A DNA stretch of 7,277 bases, taken from NCBI GenBank assembly GCA_023228705.1, contig JALOAS010000129.1, positions 1-7,277 of the forward strand. The letters are read 5' to 3'. The DNA is from Ottowia sp. (GTDB lineage Bacteria; Pseudomonadota; Gammaproteobacteria; Burkholderiales; Burkholderiaceae_C). Made by a program: the position numbers and the translations under genes. Of the stretch, positions 1 through 6,976 are shown piece after piece (within the stretch, counting starts at the first letter, position 1; every line of letters begins with the position of its first letter). The notes beneath the pieces were generated by a model that worked only from the letters and a program-made list of their open reading frames with translations, was not told where the DNA came from and did not search any database.

Positions 1-5
1 GGCTG

Positions 6-62
6 GCCCTGTGGACATGTGCACAGATTGCCTGCGGCAACCTGCACACATGCCCACAGGGC
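6..62. repeat. 57-bp imperfect palindrome (potential long hairpin) upstream of narG
   Basis: Bases 6-32 and 36-62 are inverted copies around a 3-base centre (33-35). Of 27 opposed positions, 23 are Watson-Crick pairs. The outer block GCCCTGTGG/CCACAGGGC (6-14 with 54-62) gives 9 bp, CATGTG/CACATG (16-21 with 47-52) gives 6 bp, and TTGCC/GGCAA (28-32 with 36-40) closes the loop. The four mismatches (15/53, 22/46, 23/45, 27/41) are all A opposite C on the + strand, so a - strand RNA would have G-U wobbles there and an unbroken 27-bp stem. No T-run follows on the right, and none is visible in the five bases to the left, so it is not a standard intrinsic terminator. It could be an end-of-transcript or mRNA-stabilising hairpin of an upstream gene, a dispersed palindromic element, or a protein-binding site. 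The structure is seen directly; the role is unknown. Confidence 0.8.
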
Positions 63-163
63 GCTACTACGAGCCAGAAATTAGACCATGCTCAGCGGCA
101 GGTTTCCACACAAAACGACGAGGGACCGATGTTTTGCACAGATTTTTCAAGGAGTCCTGAACC
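63..163 (+). promoter_or_regulatory. narG leader / possible promoter region, no clear boxes
   Basis: This is the stretch between the palindrome and the narG start. It is less GC-rich than the genes, with 131-150 the most AT-rich part (14 of 20 bases A or T). I looked for an FNR/DNR-type dyad (TTGAT-N4-ATCAA), NarL-type heptamers (TACYYMT) and a sigma70 -35/-10 pair with 16-18 base spacing, and found none that is convincing. Nar operons are normally induced by low oxygen and nitrate, so either the control region lies further upstream (for example before a narK gene outside the window) or the sites here are too degenerate to read by eye. Calling this regulatory is an inference from position only. 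Confidence 0.3.
149..154 (+). promoter_or_regulatory. Ribosome binding site of narG
   Basis: AAGGAG ends 9 bases before the ATG at 164. This supports that start, which also gives the family's usual N-terminus (MSHFLDRLTYF, compared with MSKFLDRFRYF as I recall it for E. coli NarG). Confidence 0.8.
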
Positions 164-3100
164 ATGAGTCATTTTCTGGATCGCCTGACCTATTTCCAGC
201 AACCGCAGGAATCTTTTTCCGGCCGGCACGGCAGGACCACCGGGGAGGACCGCACCTGGGAAGACAGCTACCGCGACCGCTGGGCGTACGACAAGGTGGT
301 GCGCTCCACGCACGGCGTCAACTGCACCGGCTCCTGCTCGTGGAAGATCTACGTCAAGGGCGGCATCGTCACCTGGGAGACGCAGCAGACCGATTACCCG
401 CGCACCCGGGCCGACCTGCCCAACCACGAGCCCCGCGGCTGCTCGCGCGGCGCCAGCTACAGCTGGTACCTGTACAGCGCAGCGCGCGTCAAGTATCCGC
501 TGGTGCGCGGACGCATGATCAAGGCCTGGCGCGAGGCGCTGGCCGCACATGGCGAGCCGGTCGATGCCTGGGCCAGCATGGTCGAGGACGACGAGGTGCG
601 CCGCGGCTGGCAACGCATGCGCGGGCTGGGCGGCTTCGTGCGCGCCAGCTGGGACGAGGTCAACCAGCTCATCGCCGCCGCCAACGTCTACACCATCAAG
701 CGGCACGGACCGGACCGGGTCATCGGCTTCTCGCCGATTCCGGCCATGTCCATGATCTCGTATTCATCGGGCGTACGCTACCTCAGCCTGATCGGCGGCG
801 TGCCGCTGTCCTTCTACGACTGGTACTGCGACCTGCCGCCATCCAGCCCGCAGACCTGGGGCGAGCAGACCGACGTGCCCGAGAGCGCCGACTGGTACAA
901 CTCGACCTACATCATGGCCTGGGGTTCCAACGTGCCGCAGACGCGCACGCCAGACGCCCACTTCTTCACCGAGGTGCGCTACAAGGGCGCCAAGACGGTG
1001 GCCGTGACGCCGGACTTCTCCGAGGTGGCCAAGCTGTCGGACGTGTGGATGCACCCCAAGCAGGGCACGGACGCCGCCATGGCCATGGCCATGGGGCATG
1101 TCATCTTCAAGGAGTTCTACTTTGACAAGCGCTCGGCGTACTTTGACGACTACGCGCGCCGCTACACCGACCTGCCGCTGCTGGTGGCGCTGGCCGAAAA
1201 GACGCTGCCCGACGGCCGCACCGTCATGGTTCCCGGCCGCTACCTGCGCGCGGCTGATTTTGCCGACCAGCTGGGCCAAGACAACAACCCGGACTGGAAG
1301 ACCGTGGCCTGGGACAGCGAGGGCAACGTGGCCGTCCCCGGCGGCTCCGTGGGCTTTCGCTGGGGCGACGCCGACAAGGGCCGCTGGAACCTGGAAGCCA
1401 AGGACGTGCGCACGGGCGCCGACACCCGGCTCAAGCTCTCGGTGCTGGAAGACGGCGCGCAAGCCTCCGACGTGACCGACGTTGCATTCCCCTACTTTGG
1501 CGGCGTCGTCAACCCGCACTTTGACGGCAACGACCAGGGGAGCGACAGCTTTGTGGCGCGCGTACCGGTTGCGCACCTGGACCTGGACGGCGACGGCCTG
1601 CAGGGCCGCGTGGCGGTGGCCACCGTGTTTGACCTGCTGGCCGCCAACTACGGGATCCAGCGCGGCCTGGACGGCGAAGGCGATGCCGTCGACTACGACA
1701 GCAACGCGCCGTTCACGCCGGCCTGGCAGGAACGCATCACGGGCGTGCCGCGCCAGCAGGTCATCACCATCGCGCGCGAATTCGGCGACAACGCCGACAA
1801 GACCCGGGGCAAGTCCATGGTCATCATCGGCGCCGGCATGAACCACTGGTACCACTGCGACATGGGCTACCGCGCGATCATCAACATGCTGATGCTGTGC
1901 GGCTGCGTAGGCCAGAGCGGCGGCGGCTGGTCGCATTATGTCGGCCAGGAAAAGCTGCGTCCGCAAAGTGGCTGGACGCCGCTGACCTTTGCGCTGGACT
2001 GGGCGCGCCCGGTGCGCCAGATGAACGGCACCAGCTTCTTTTATGCGCACAGCGGCCAGTGGCGCTACGAGAAGCTGTCGGTGGGCGAGGTGCTGTCGCC
2101 GCTGGCCGACGCCAGCCAGTACCCGGGCGCCATGATCGACTACAACGTGCGCGCCGAGCGCATGGGCTGGCTGCCCAGCGCGCCCCAGCTGCAGACCAAT
2201 CCGCTGCAGGTCGTGCGCGACGCCGACGCCAAGGGCATGGCCGTCACGGACCACGTGGTGCAGGGCCTGCAGGACGGCTCGCTGAAAATGAGCTGTGAAG
2301 ACCCGGACCATCCCGACAACTGGCCGCGCAACATGTTTGTCTGGCGCTCCAACCTCATGGGCAGCTCGGGCAAGGGCCATGAGTACTTCCTCAAGCACAT
2401 GCTGGGCACCAGCAACGGCGTGCAGGGCAAGGACCTGGGGCCTGAAGACGCCAAGCCGGAGGAAGTGGCCTGGCACGACGAGTCGCCGCAAGGCAAGCTG
2501 GACCTGCTGGTGACGCTGGACTTTCGCATGAGCACCACCTGCCTGTACTCTGACATTGTCCTGCCCACGGCGACCTGGTACGAGAAGAACGACCTCAACA
2601 CCAGCGACATGCACCCCTTCATCCACCCGCTGTCCACGGCGGTCGACCCGGCCTGGGAAGCGCGCAGCGACTGGGACATCTACCGCAACCTGGCCGAGGT
2701 GTTCAGCCAAGTCTGCCAGGGCCACCTGGGGGTGGAAAAAGACGTGGTGCTCACGCCCATCATGCACGACTCGCCCGCCGAGATTGCGCAACCCTACGGC
2801 GTGCGCGACTGGAAGCGTGGCGAGACCGAGCTCATCCCCGGCAGGACGGCGCCGCAGATCAGCGTTGTCGAGCGCGACTACCCCAATACCTGGAAACGCT
2901 ACACGTCGCTGGGCCCGCTCATGGACGAGCTGGGCAACGGCGGCAAGGGCATGAGCTGGGACACCCAAACCGAGGTCAGGCAGCTGGGCGACCTCAACGG
3001 CCGCGTGCGCGAGGAAGGCGCCACGCAGGGCCGGCCCCGCATCGTCAGCGACATAGACGCGACCGAGACCGTGATGATGCTGGCGCCCGAAACCAACGGC

Positions 3101-3946
3101 CACGTGGCCGTCAAGGCGTGGCAGGCGCTGTCCCGGCGTACCGGCCGCGAGCACGCGCACCTGGCGCGGCCACGCGAGCATGAGAAGATCCGCTTCCGCG
3201 ACATCCAGGCGCAGCCGCGCAAGATCATCTCCTCGCCCATCTGGAGCGGGCTGGAGAGCGACGAGGTCAGCTACAACGCCGGCTACACCAATGTGCACGA
3301 GCTCATTCCCTGGCGCACCCTGTCCGGCCGCCAGCAGTTCTACCAGGACCACCCCTGGATGCGCGACTTTGGCGAAGCGTTTGCCACGTACCGCCCGCCG
3401 GTGGACCTCAAGGCGCTGGCCGCGGTGCAGGGCAAGCATGACAACGGCCACCCGGAGCTGGTGCTCAACTTCATCACGCCGCACCAGAAGTGGGGAATCC
3501 ACAGCACGTACGGCGACAACCTGATCATGCTGACCATGAACCGCGGCGGCCCCGTGGTCTGGATCAACGAGGAAGACGCCAAGCGGGGCGGCATCGTCGA
3601 CAACGACTGGATCGAGCTGTTCAACGCCAACGGCGCCATTGCCGCGCGCGCGGTCGTGAGCCAGCGCGTCAAGCCGGGCATGGTGATGAAGTACCACGCG
3701 CAGGAAAAGACGATCAACACGCCCGGATCGGAAATCACCGGCACGCGCGGCGGCATCCACAACTCGGTGACGCGCATCGTCGTCAAGCCCACGCACATGA
3801 TCGGCGGCTACGCCCAGCTGAGCTGGGGCTTCAACTACTACGGAACCATAGGCACCAACCGCGACGAATTCGTGCTGGTGCGCAAGATGAAGAAGATCGA
3901 CTGGCTGGACGACGAGGCCACCCCCGTCACGGTCGACCAGGCCTGA
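164..3946 (+). CDS. narG: Respiratory nitrate reductase alpha subunit (molybdenum catalytic subunit)
   Basis: The 1260-residue product is the catalytic subunit of cytoplasm-facing NarGHI, reducing nitrate to nitrite at a molybdenum bis-MGD centre. Its length is close to E. coli NarG (1247 residues) and it is collinear with it throughout. The FS0 4Fe-4S ligands are His50, Cys54, Cys58 and Cys93, in the motif STHGVNCTGSCSW and then PRGCSRG. The molybdenum ligand is Asp223, in SFYDWYCDLPP. Further family blocks include PQTRTPDAHFFTEVRYKG, NHWYHCDMGYR, GCVGQSGGGWSHYVGQEKLR, VLPTATWYEKNDLNTSDMHP and, near the C-terminus, THMIGGYAQLSWGFNYYG. Like E. coli NarG it has a Tat-like N-terminal remnant but no working signal peptide, so it stays in the cytoplasm. 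A strong Shine-Dalgarno precedes the start, and narH follows after 26 bases. No frameshift or missing ligand was seen. The identification rests on remembered homologue sequence and visible motifs. Confidence 0.98.
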   Translation: MSHFLDRLTYFQQPQESFSGRHGRTTGEDRTWEDSYRDRWAYDKVVRSTHGVNCTGSCSWKIYVKGGIVTWETQQTDYPRTRADLPNHEPRGCSRGASYSWYLYSAARVKYPLVRGRMIKAWREALAAHGEPVDAWASMVEDDEVRRGWQRMRGLGGFVRASWDEVNQLIAAANVYTIKRHGPDRVIGFSPIPAMSMISYSSGVRYLSLIGGVPLSFYDWYCDLPPSSPQTWGEQTDVPESADWYNSTYIMAWGSNVPQTRTPDAHFFTEVRYKGAKTVAVTPDFSEVAKLSDVWMHPKQGTDAAMAMAMGHVIFKEFYFDKRSAYFDDYARRYTDLPLLVALAEKTLPDGRTVMVPGRYLRAADFADQLGQDNNPDWKTVAWDSEGNVAVPGGSVGFRWGDADKGRWNLEAKDVRTGADTRLKLSVLEDGAQASDVTDVAFPYFGGVVNPHFDGNDQGSDSFVARVPVAHLDLDGDGLQGRVAVATVFDLLAANYGIQRGLDGEGDAVDYDSNAPFTPAWQERITGVPRQQVITIAREFGDNADKTRGKSMVIIGAGMNHWYHCDMGYRAIINMLMLCGCVGQSGGGWSHYVGQEKLRPQSGWTPLTFALDWARPVRQMNGTSFFYAHSGQWRYEKLSVGEVLSPLADASQYPGAMIDYNVRAERMGWLPSAPQLQTNPLQVVRDADAKGMAVTDHVVQGLQDGSLKMSCEDPDHPDNWPRNMFVWRSNLMGSSGKGHEYFLKHMLGTSNGVQGKDLGPEDAKPEEVAWHDESPQGKLDLLVTLDFRMSTTCLYSDIVLPTATWYEKNDLNTSDMHPFIHPLSTAVDPAWEARSDWDIYRNLAEVFSQVCQGHLGVEKDVVLTPIMHDSPAEIAQPYGVRDWKRGETELIPGRTAPQISVVERDYPNTWKRYTSLGPLMDELGNGGKGMSWDTQTEVRQLGDLNGRVREEGATQGRPRIVSDIDATETVMMLAPETNGHVAVKAWQALSRRTGREHAHLARPREHEKIRFRDIQAQPRKIISSPIWSGLESDEVSYNAGYTNVHELIPWRTLSGRQQFYQDHPWMRDFGEAFATYRPPVDLKALAAVQGKHDNGHPELVLNFITPHQKWGIHSTYGDNLIMLTMNRGGPVVWINEEDAKRGGIVDNDWIELFNANGAIAARAVVSQRVKPGMVMKYHAQEKTINTPGSEITGTRGGIHNSVTRIVVKPTHMIGGYAQLSWGFNYYGTIGTNRDEFVLVRKMKKIDWLDDEATPVTVDQA

Positions 3947-3956
3947 ACAGCCGGCC

Positions 3957-3964
3957 AGAAGGAG
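3957..3964 (+). promoter_or_regulatory. Ribosome binding site of narH
   Basis: AGAAGGAG lies 8 bases before the ATG at 3973, inside the 26-base gap after the narG stop. It fixes the narH start against in-frame upstream ATGs, as the reading frame stays open back into narG. Confidence 0.85.
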
Positions 3965-3972
3965 AAACCGCA

Positions 3973-5499
3973 ATGAAGATACGCGCCCAAATCGGCATGG
4001 TGCTGAACCTGGACAAGTGCATAGGCTGCCACACGTGCTCGGTCACCTGCAAGAACGTGTGGACCAGCCGCGAAGGCATGGAATACGCCTGGTTCAACAA
4101 CGTGGAGACCAAGCCCGGCATCGGCTACCCCAAGGAGTGGGAAAACCAGGACAAGTGGCAAGGCGGCTGGATGCGCAAGCCCGACGGCCGCATCGTGCCG
4201 CGCCAGGGCGGCAAGTGGAAGCTGCTGATGCGCATCTTTGCCAACCCCAACCTGCCGCAGATCGACGACTACTACGAACCGTACACGTACGACTACGAGC
4301 ACCTGCAGACGGCGCCGGAGGGCAAGGCGCCGCCGACCATGCGGCCACGCAGCCTGATCAGCGGCGAGCGCATACAGAAAATCGAATGGGGTCCCAACTG
4401 GGAGGAGTTGCTGGGCGGCGAGTTTGCCAAGCGCGCCAAGGACGTGAACTTCGAGCAGGTGCAAAAGGACATGTACAGCCAGTACGAGAGCTCGTTCATG
4501 ATGTACCTGCCGCGCCTGTGCGAGCACTGCCTCAACCCCAGCTGCGTGGCGTCCTGCCCCTCCGGCGCCATCTACAAGCGCGAGGAAGACGGGATCGTGC
4601 TCATAGACCAGGACAAGTGCCGCGGCTGGCGCATGTGCGTCTCCGGCTGCCCCTACAAGAAGATCTACTTCAACTGGAAGACCGGCAAGGCCGAGAAATG
4701 CACGTTTTGCTACCCGCGCATCGAGGTCGGGCTGCCCACCGTCTGCTCGGAAACCTGCGTGGGCCGCATCCGCTACCTGGGCGTGTTGCTGTACGACGCC
4801 GACCGCATAGAAGAAGCAGCCAGCGTCGAGCACGACAAGGACCTGTACCAGGCGCAGGTGGACATCTTCCTGGATCCCAACGACCCGGCGGTGATCGCGC
4901 AGGCGCGCAAGGACGGCATCCCCGATGCCTGGATGGACGCGGCGCGCAAGAGCCCCGTCTACAAGATGGCCGTGGACTGGAAGATTGCCTTCCCGCTGCA
5001 CCCCGAATACCGCACGCTGCCCATGGTCTGGTACGTCCCGCCACTCTCGCCCATCACCGCAGCGGCCAACGCCGGGCACGTGCAGGCCAAGGGCGTGCTG
5101 CCCGATGTCGCGCAGCTGCGCATCCCCGTGCAGTACCTGGCCAACCTGCTTACGGCGGGCGACACTGCGCCGATCGTCGCCGGACTCGAGCGCATGATCG
5201 CCATGCGCGAATACCAGCGCGGCGTGCACGTGGAGCAGCAGCGCAACCAGGCCGTACTCGAGCAGGTGGGCCTGACGCCGCACCAGGTCGAGGACATGTA
5301 CCACGTGCTCGCCATCGCCAACTACGAAGACCGCTTCGTCATCCCAACCACGCACCGCGAATACGCCGAAGACGCGTTTGACCTGCGCGGCAGTTGCGGC
5401 TTTTCTTTTGGCAACGGCTGCTCCGACGGCAGCAGCGACCTCTCCATTTTCGGGAGCAAGAAAAAGCGCACGTTCCCGACCATCACGTTCCAGAACTAG
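3973..5499 (+). CDS. narH: Respiratory nitrate reductase beta subunit (iron-sulfur electron transfer)
   Basis: The 508-residue protein (E. coli NarH is 512) carries electrons from the NarI haems to NarG on the cytoplasmic face of the membrane. Four ferredoxin-like cysteine groups are visible: Cys16/19/22/26, Cys183/186/191/195, Cys216/222/226 and Cys243/246/258/262. In the third group Trp219 stands where a fourth cysteine would be (CRGWRMC), the known NarH arrangement for a 3Fe-4S cluster, so the set predicts three 4Fe-4S and one 3Fe-4S. The N-terminus MKIRAQIGMVLNLDKCIGCH matches the family, which supports this start over the longer open frame reaching back to 3490 inside narG. The C-terminus after about residue 470 (GSCGFSFGNGC and a basic KKKR) differs from E. 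coli, as is usual for this variable tail. narJ begins 10 bases after the stop. Confidence 0.98.
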   Translation: MKIRAQIGMVLNLDKCIGCHTCSVTCKNVWTSREGMEYAWFNNVETKPGIGYPKEWENQDKWQGGWMRKPDGRIVPRQGGKWKLLMRIFANPNLPQIDDYYEPYTYDYEHLQTAPEGKAPPTMRPRSLISGERIQKIEWGPNWEELLGGEFAKRAKDVNFEQVQKDMYSQYESSFMMYLPRLCEHCLNPSCVASCPSGAIYKREEDGIVLIDQDKCRGWRMCVSGCPYKKIYFNWKTGKAEKCTFCYPRIEVGLPTVCSETCVGRIRYLGVLLYDADRIEEAASVEHDKDLYQAQVDIFLDPNDPAVIAQARKDGIPDAWMDAARKSPVYKMAVDWKIAFPLHPEYRTLPMVWYVPPLSPITAAANAGHVQAKGVLPDVAQLRIPVQYLANLLTAGDTAPIVAGLERMIAMREYQRGVHVEQQRNQAVLEQVGLTPHQVEDMYHVLAIANYEDRFVIPTTHREYAEDAFDLRGSCGFSFGNGCSDGSSDLSIFGSKKKRTFPTITFQN

Positions 5500-5501
5500 G
5501 A
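5498..5501 (+). promoter_or_regulatory. Weak ribosome binding site of narJ overlapping the narH stop
   Basis: AGGA, 8 bases before the narJ ATG at 5510, shares two bases with the narH TAG stop. It is the only Shine-Dalgarno-like motif for narJ and is weaker than those of the other genes. This suggests narJ translation depends on ribosomes finishing narH and may be lower, which would suit a chaperone needed in less than stoichiometric amounts. That last point is inference. Confidence 0.55.
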
Positions 5502-5509
5502 CAACCACC

Positions 5510-6229
5510 ATGGCCCGCAAACAACCCGCACCGGCGCGCCTGACCCTGCGCGTTCTGGCCCGCCTGCTGACCTATCCTGACGCCGAGCTGCGCGCGCACA
5601 TCCCCGACCTGCTCTCCGCGCTGCTGCAGGAGCAGGCGCTGGATCCCGCACGCCTGCACGAACTGCGCGCCCTGTGCCAGCAGCTGACCCACATGGATCG
5701 CTATGCGGCCGAAGAGCGCTATGTGGAGACCTTTGACCGCGGGCGCCAGTGCTCGCTGCTGCTGTTCGAGCACGTGCACGGCGACTCGCGCGAGCGTGGC
5801 GAGGCGCTGGTCGACCTCATGAAGACCTATGAGAGCGCCGGCTTGCAGTTTGCCGCCAACGAGCTGCCCGACTACCTGCCGGCGGTGCTGGAATTTGCGT
5901 CCACGCAGGAGCCGGCGCTGGCGCGCGCGTTCCTGGGCGAGACCGCGCACATCCTCAACGCCCTCTTCACGGCGCTGGTCGACCGCGGCAGCCCGTATGC
6001 CAGCGTCGTTGCCGCCGTGCTCGAGGTGGCCGGCGAGGCGCCGCAGCGCGTTGAAATCGAGCCCGAGCCCGACCTGGACGAAAGCTGGGCCGAGCCGCCC
6101 GCCTTTGACGGCATGCAGATGGCCGGCCAGTCGCAGCCCGGCCAGCGCCGCCACAAGAAGGCGCCTGAAATCCGCTACGTCCAAGACGAACCGTCCCCGA
6201 CCCAGACCCCCGAAGGAGCCGCGTCATGA
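5510..6229 (+). CDS. narJ: Nitrate reductase assembly chaperone (delta subunit)
   Basis: The 239-residue product (E. coli NarJ is 236) is the system-specific chaperone of the TorD/DmsD/NarJ superfamily. It binds the NarG N-terminus and helps insert molybdenum cofactor and FS0 before NarGH docks on NarI; it is not part of the final enzyme. Visible family signatures are LARLLTYPDAELR (residues 16-28), the core block from FDRGRQCSLLLFEHVHGDSR to about residue 103, and ELPDYLP (118-124). The protein is predicted to be mostly helical, with no signal peptide or membrane segment. After about residue 180 comes an acidic, proline-rich segment (EIEPEPDLDESW), then a basic patch RRHKK (213-217) and a low-complexity tail, which looks flexible and is poorly conserved in the family. 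The frame is open further upstream inside narH, but 5510 gives the expected N-terminus. The stop overlaps the narI start by 4 bases. Confidence 0.95.
   Translation: MARKQPAPARLTLRVLARLLTYPDAELRAHIPDLLSALLQEQALDPARLHELRALCQQLTHMDRYAAEERYVETFDRGRQCSLLLFEHVHGDSRERGEALVDLMKTYESAGLQFAANELPDYLPAVLEFASTQEPALARAFLGETAHILNALFTALVDRGSPYASVVAAVLEVAGEAPQRVEIEPEPDLDESWAEPPAFDGMQMAGQSQPGQRRHKKAPEIRYVQDEPSPTQTPEGAAS
6212..6218 (+). promoter_or_regulatory. Ribosome binding site of narI within the narJ 3' end
   Basis: GAAGGAG lies 7 bases before the narI ATG at 6226 and is read as the Glu-Gly codons near the end of narJ. Together with the ATGA overlap it indicates translational coupling of narJ and narI. Confidence 0.8.
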
Positions 6230-6948
6230 CCTCCTGGATCAACCACCTGCTGTTTGGCTTTTACCCTTACGTCTGCATGACCGTGTTCCTGGTCGGCAGC
6301 TGGATACGCTTTGACCGCGACCAGTACACGTGGAAGAGCGACACCTCGCAGCTGCTGCGCAACGACAGCCGCCTGCGCTGGGGCAGCTACCTGTTCCACA
6401 TCGGCGTGCTGTTCCTCTTCTTTGGCCACTTTGTCGGCCTGCTCACGCCGCACTGGCTGTACGAGCTCTTCATCAGCGCCGGCGCCAAGCAGGTGCTGGC
6501 GATGGTCTCCGGCGGCATTGCCGGCGTCATGGCCTTTGTCGGCGTCAGCCTGCTGCTGCACCGGCGCCTGACCGATCCGCGCATCCGCCGCAACTCCAGG
6601 ACCAGCGACATCCTGCTGCTGTGGATCTTCTGGGTGCAGCTGGCACTGGGCCTGGCGACCATCCCGCTGTCGGCGCAGCACCTGGACGGCTCCATGATGA
6701 TGCTGCTGGCCGAATGGGGGCAGCGCATCACCACCTTCCGCCCGGGCGCCGTTGACATGCTGGCCGGCGCCGGCTGGATCTTCAAGACCCACCTGTTCCT
6801 GGGCATGACCATCTTCCTCATCTTCCCGTTCACGCGGCTGGTGCACATCTGGAGCGGCTTTGCCACGCTGGCCTACGTGCTGCGCCCCTACCAGCTGGTG
6901 CGCGCGCGGCGGCTGAACGTGGCCGCGCGCAACCGGCCCCAAGGCTGA
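6226..6948 (+). CDS. narI: Respiratory nitrate reductase gamma subunit (cytochrome b membrane anchor)
   Basis: The 240-residue integral membrane protein oxidises quinol and passes electrons through two b-type haems to NarH, anchoring NarGH to the inner membrane. About five hydrophobic segments are visible, near residues 10-28, 54-75, 88-111, 128-148 and 184-206. The four haem-ligand histidines align with those of E. coli at a +2 offset: His58 (LFHIG), His68 (FGHF), His189 (KTHLFLGM) and His207 (RLVHIWS). Other family blocks are GSWIRFDRDQYTW, GLLTPHW and IPLSAQHLDGS. The family end QLVRAR is followed by about 12 extra, basic residues compared with E. coli (225 residues), expected on the cytoplasmic side. 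The start overlaps the narJ stop as ATGA. The next gene begins 28 bases later, with no terminator-like hairpin between, so transcription probably continues. Confidence 0.97.
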   Translation: MTSWINHLLFGFYPYVCMTVFLVGSWIRFDRDQYTWKSDTSQLLRNDSRLRWGSYLFHIGVLFLFFGHFVGLLTPHWLYELFISAGAKQVLAMVSGGIAGVMAFVGVSLLLHRRLTDPRIRRNSRTSDILLLWIFWVQLALGLATIPLSAQHLDGSMMMLLAEWGQRITTFRPGAVDMLAGAGWIFKTHLFLGMTIFLIFPFTRLVHIWSGFATLAYVLRPYQLVRARRLNVAARNRPQG

Positions 6949-6962
6949 ACGAAACATCCGGC

Positions 6963-6968
6963 CGGAGG
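6963..6968 (+). promoter_or_regulatory. Ribosome binding site of the downstream isomerase gene
   Basis: CGGAGG is placed 8 bases before the ATG at 6977, in the 28-base gap after narI. It supports the chosen start of the last, partial gene. Confidence 0.7.
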
Positions 6969-6976
6969 CCACTGCC

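Noticed and set aside
1076..1093. Three tandem copies of GCCATG inside narG
   Set aside because: They encode the alternating Ala-Met of a conserved stretch (AMAMAMGH; AMALAMGH in E. coli). The unit is 6 bases, so changes would not shift the frame. This is ordinary coding constraint.
88..1125. Open frame beginning upstream of narG in another frame
   Set aside because: It overlaps narG out of frame, has no ribosome binding site, and its product is Arg/Gly/Leu-rich with no recognisable motif.
1580..1597. EF-hand-like DLDGDG (residues 473-478) in NarG
   Set aside because: It fits the DxDxDG start of a calcium loop, but the twelfth position is Ala rather than Glu or Asp, and the stretch aligns to a variable surface loop (LQLADGS in E. 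coli). Probably coincidental.
3490..3972. Possible N-terminal extension of narH or a narG-narH overlap gene
   Set aside because: The frame is open but the translation before 3973 is Arg/His/Gln-rich nonsense out of frame with narG. The ribosome binding site and the family N-terminus both place the start at 3973.
764..3973. Very long minus-strand open frame (1069 codons) opposite narG
   Set aside because: It lies wholly antisense to a well-conserved gene. Its product is low-complexity (rich in V, A, L, H, G, R) with no recognisable domain. High third-position GC routinely leaves antisense frames open.
4612..4650. Apparent missing cysteine in the third iron-sulfur motif of NarH (Trp219)
   Set aside because: A tryptophan at this position is the normal NarH arrangement for the 3Fe-4S cluster, not a defect.
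3838..5520. Minus-strand open frame of 560 codons opposite narH
   Set aside because: Same compositional artefact: it is antisense to all of narH, with biased composition and no family motif.
6949..6976. GC-rich inverted bases CCGGCCGG in the gap after narI as a terminator
   Set aside because: The self-complementary core is only 8 bases with no loop and no following T-run. It overlaps the next gene's ribosome binding site.
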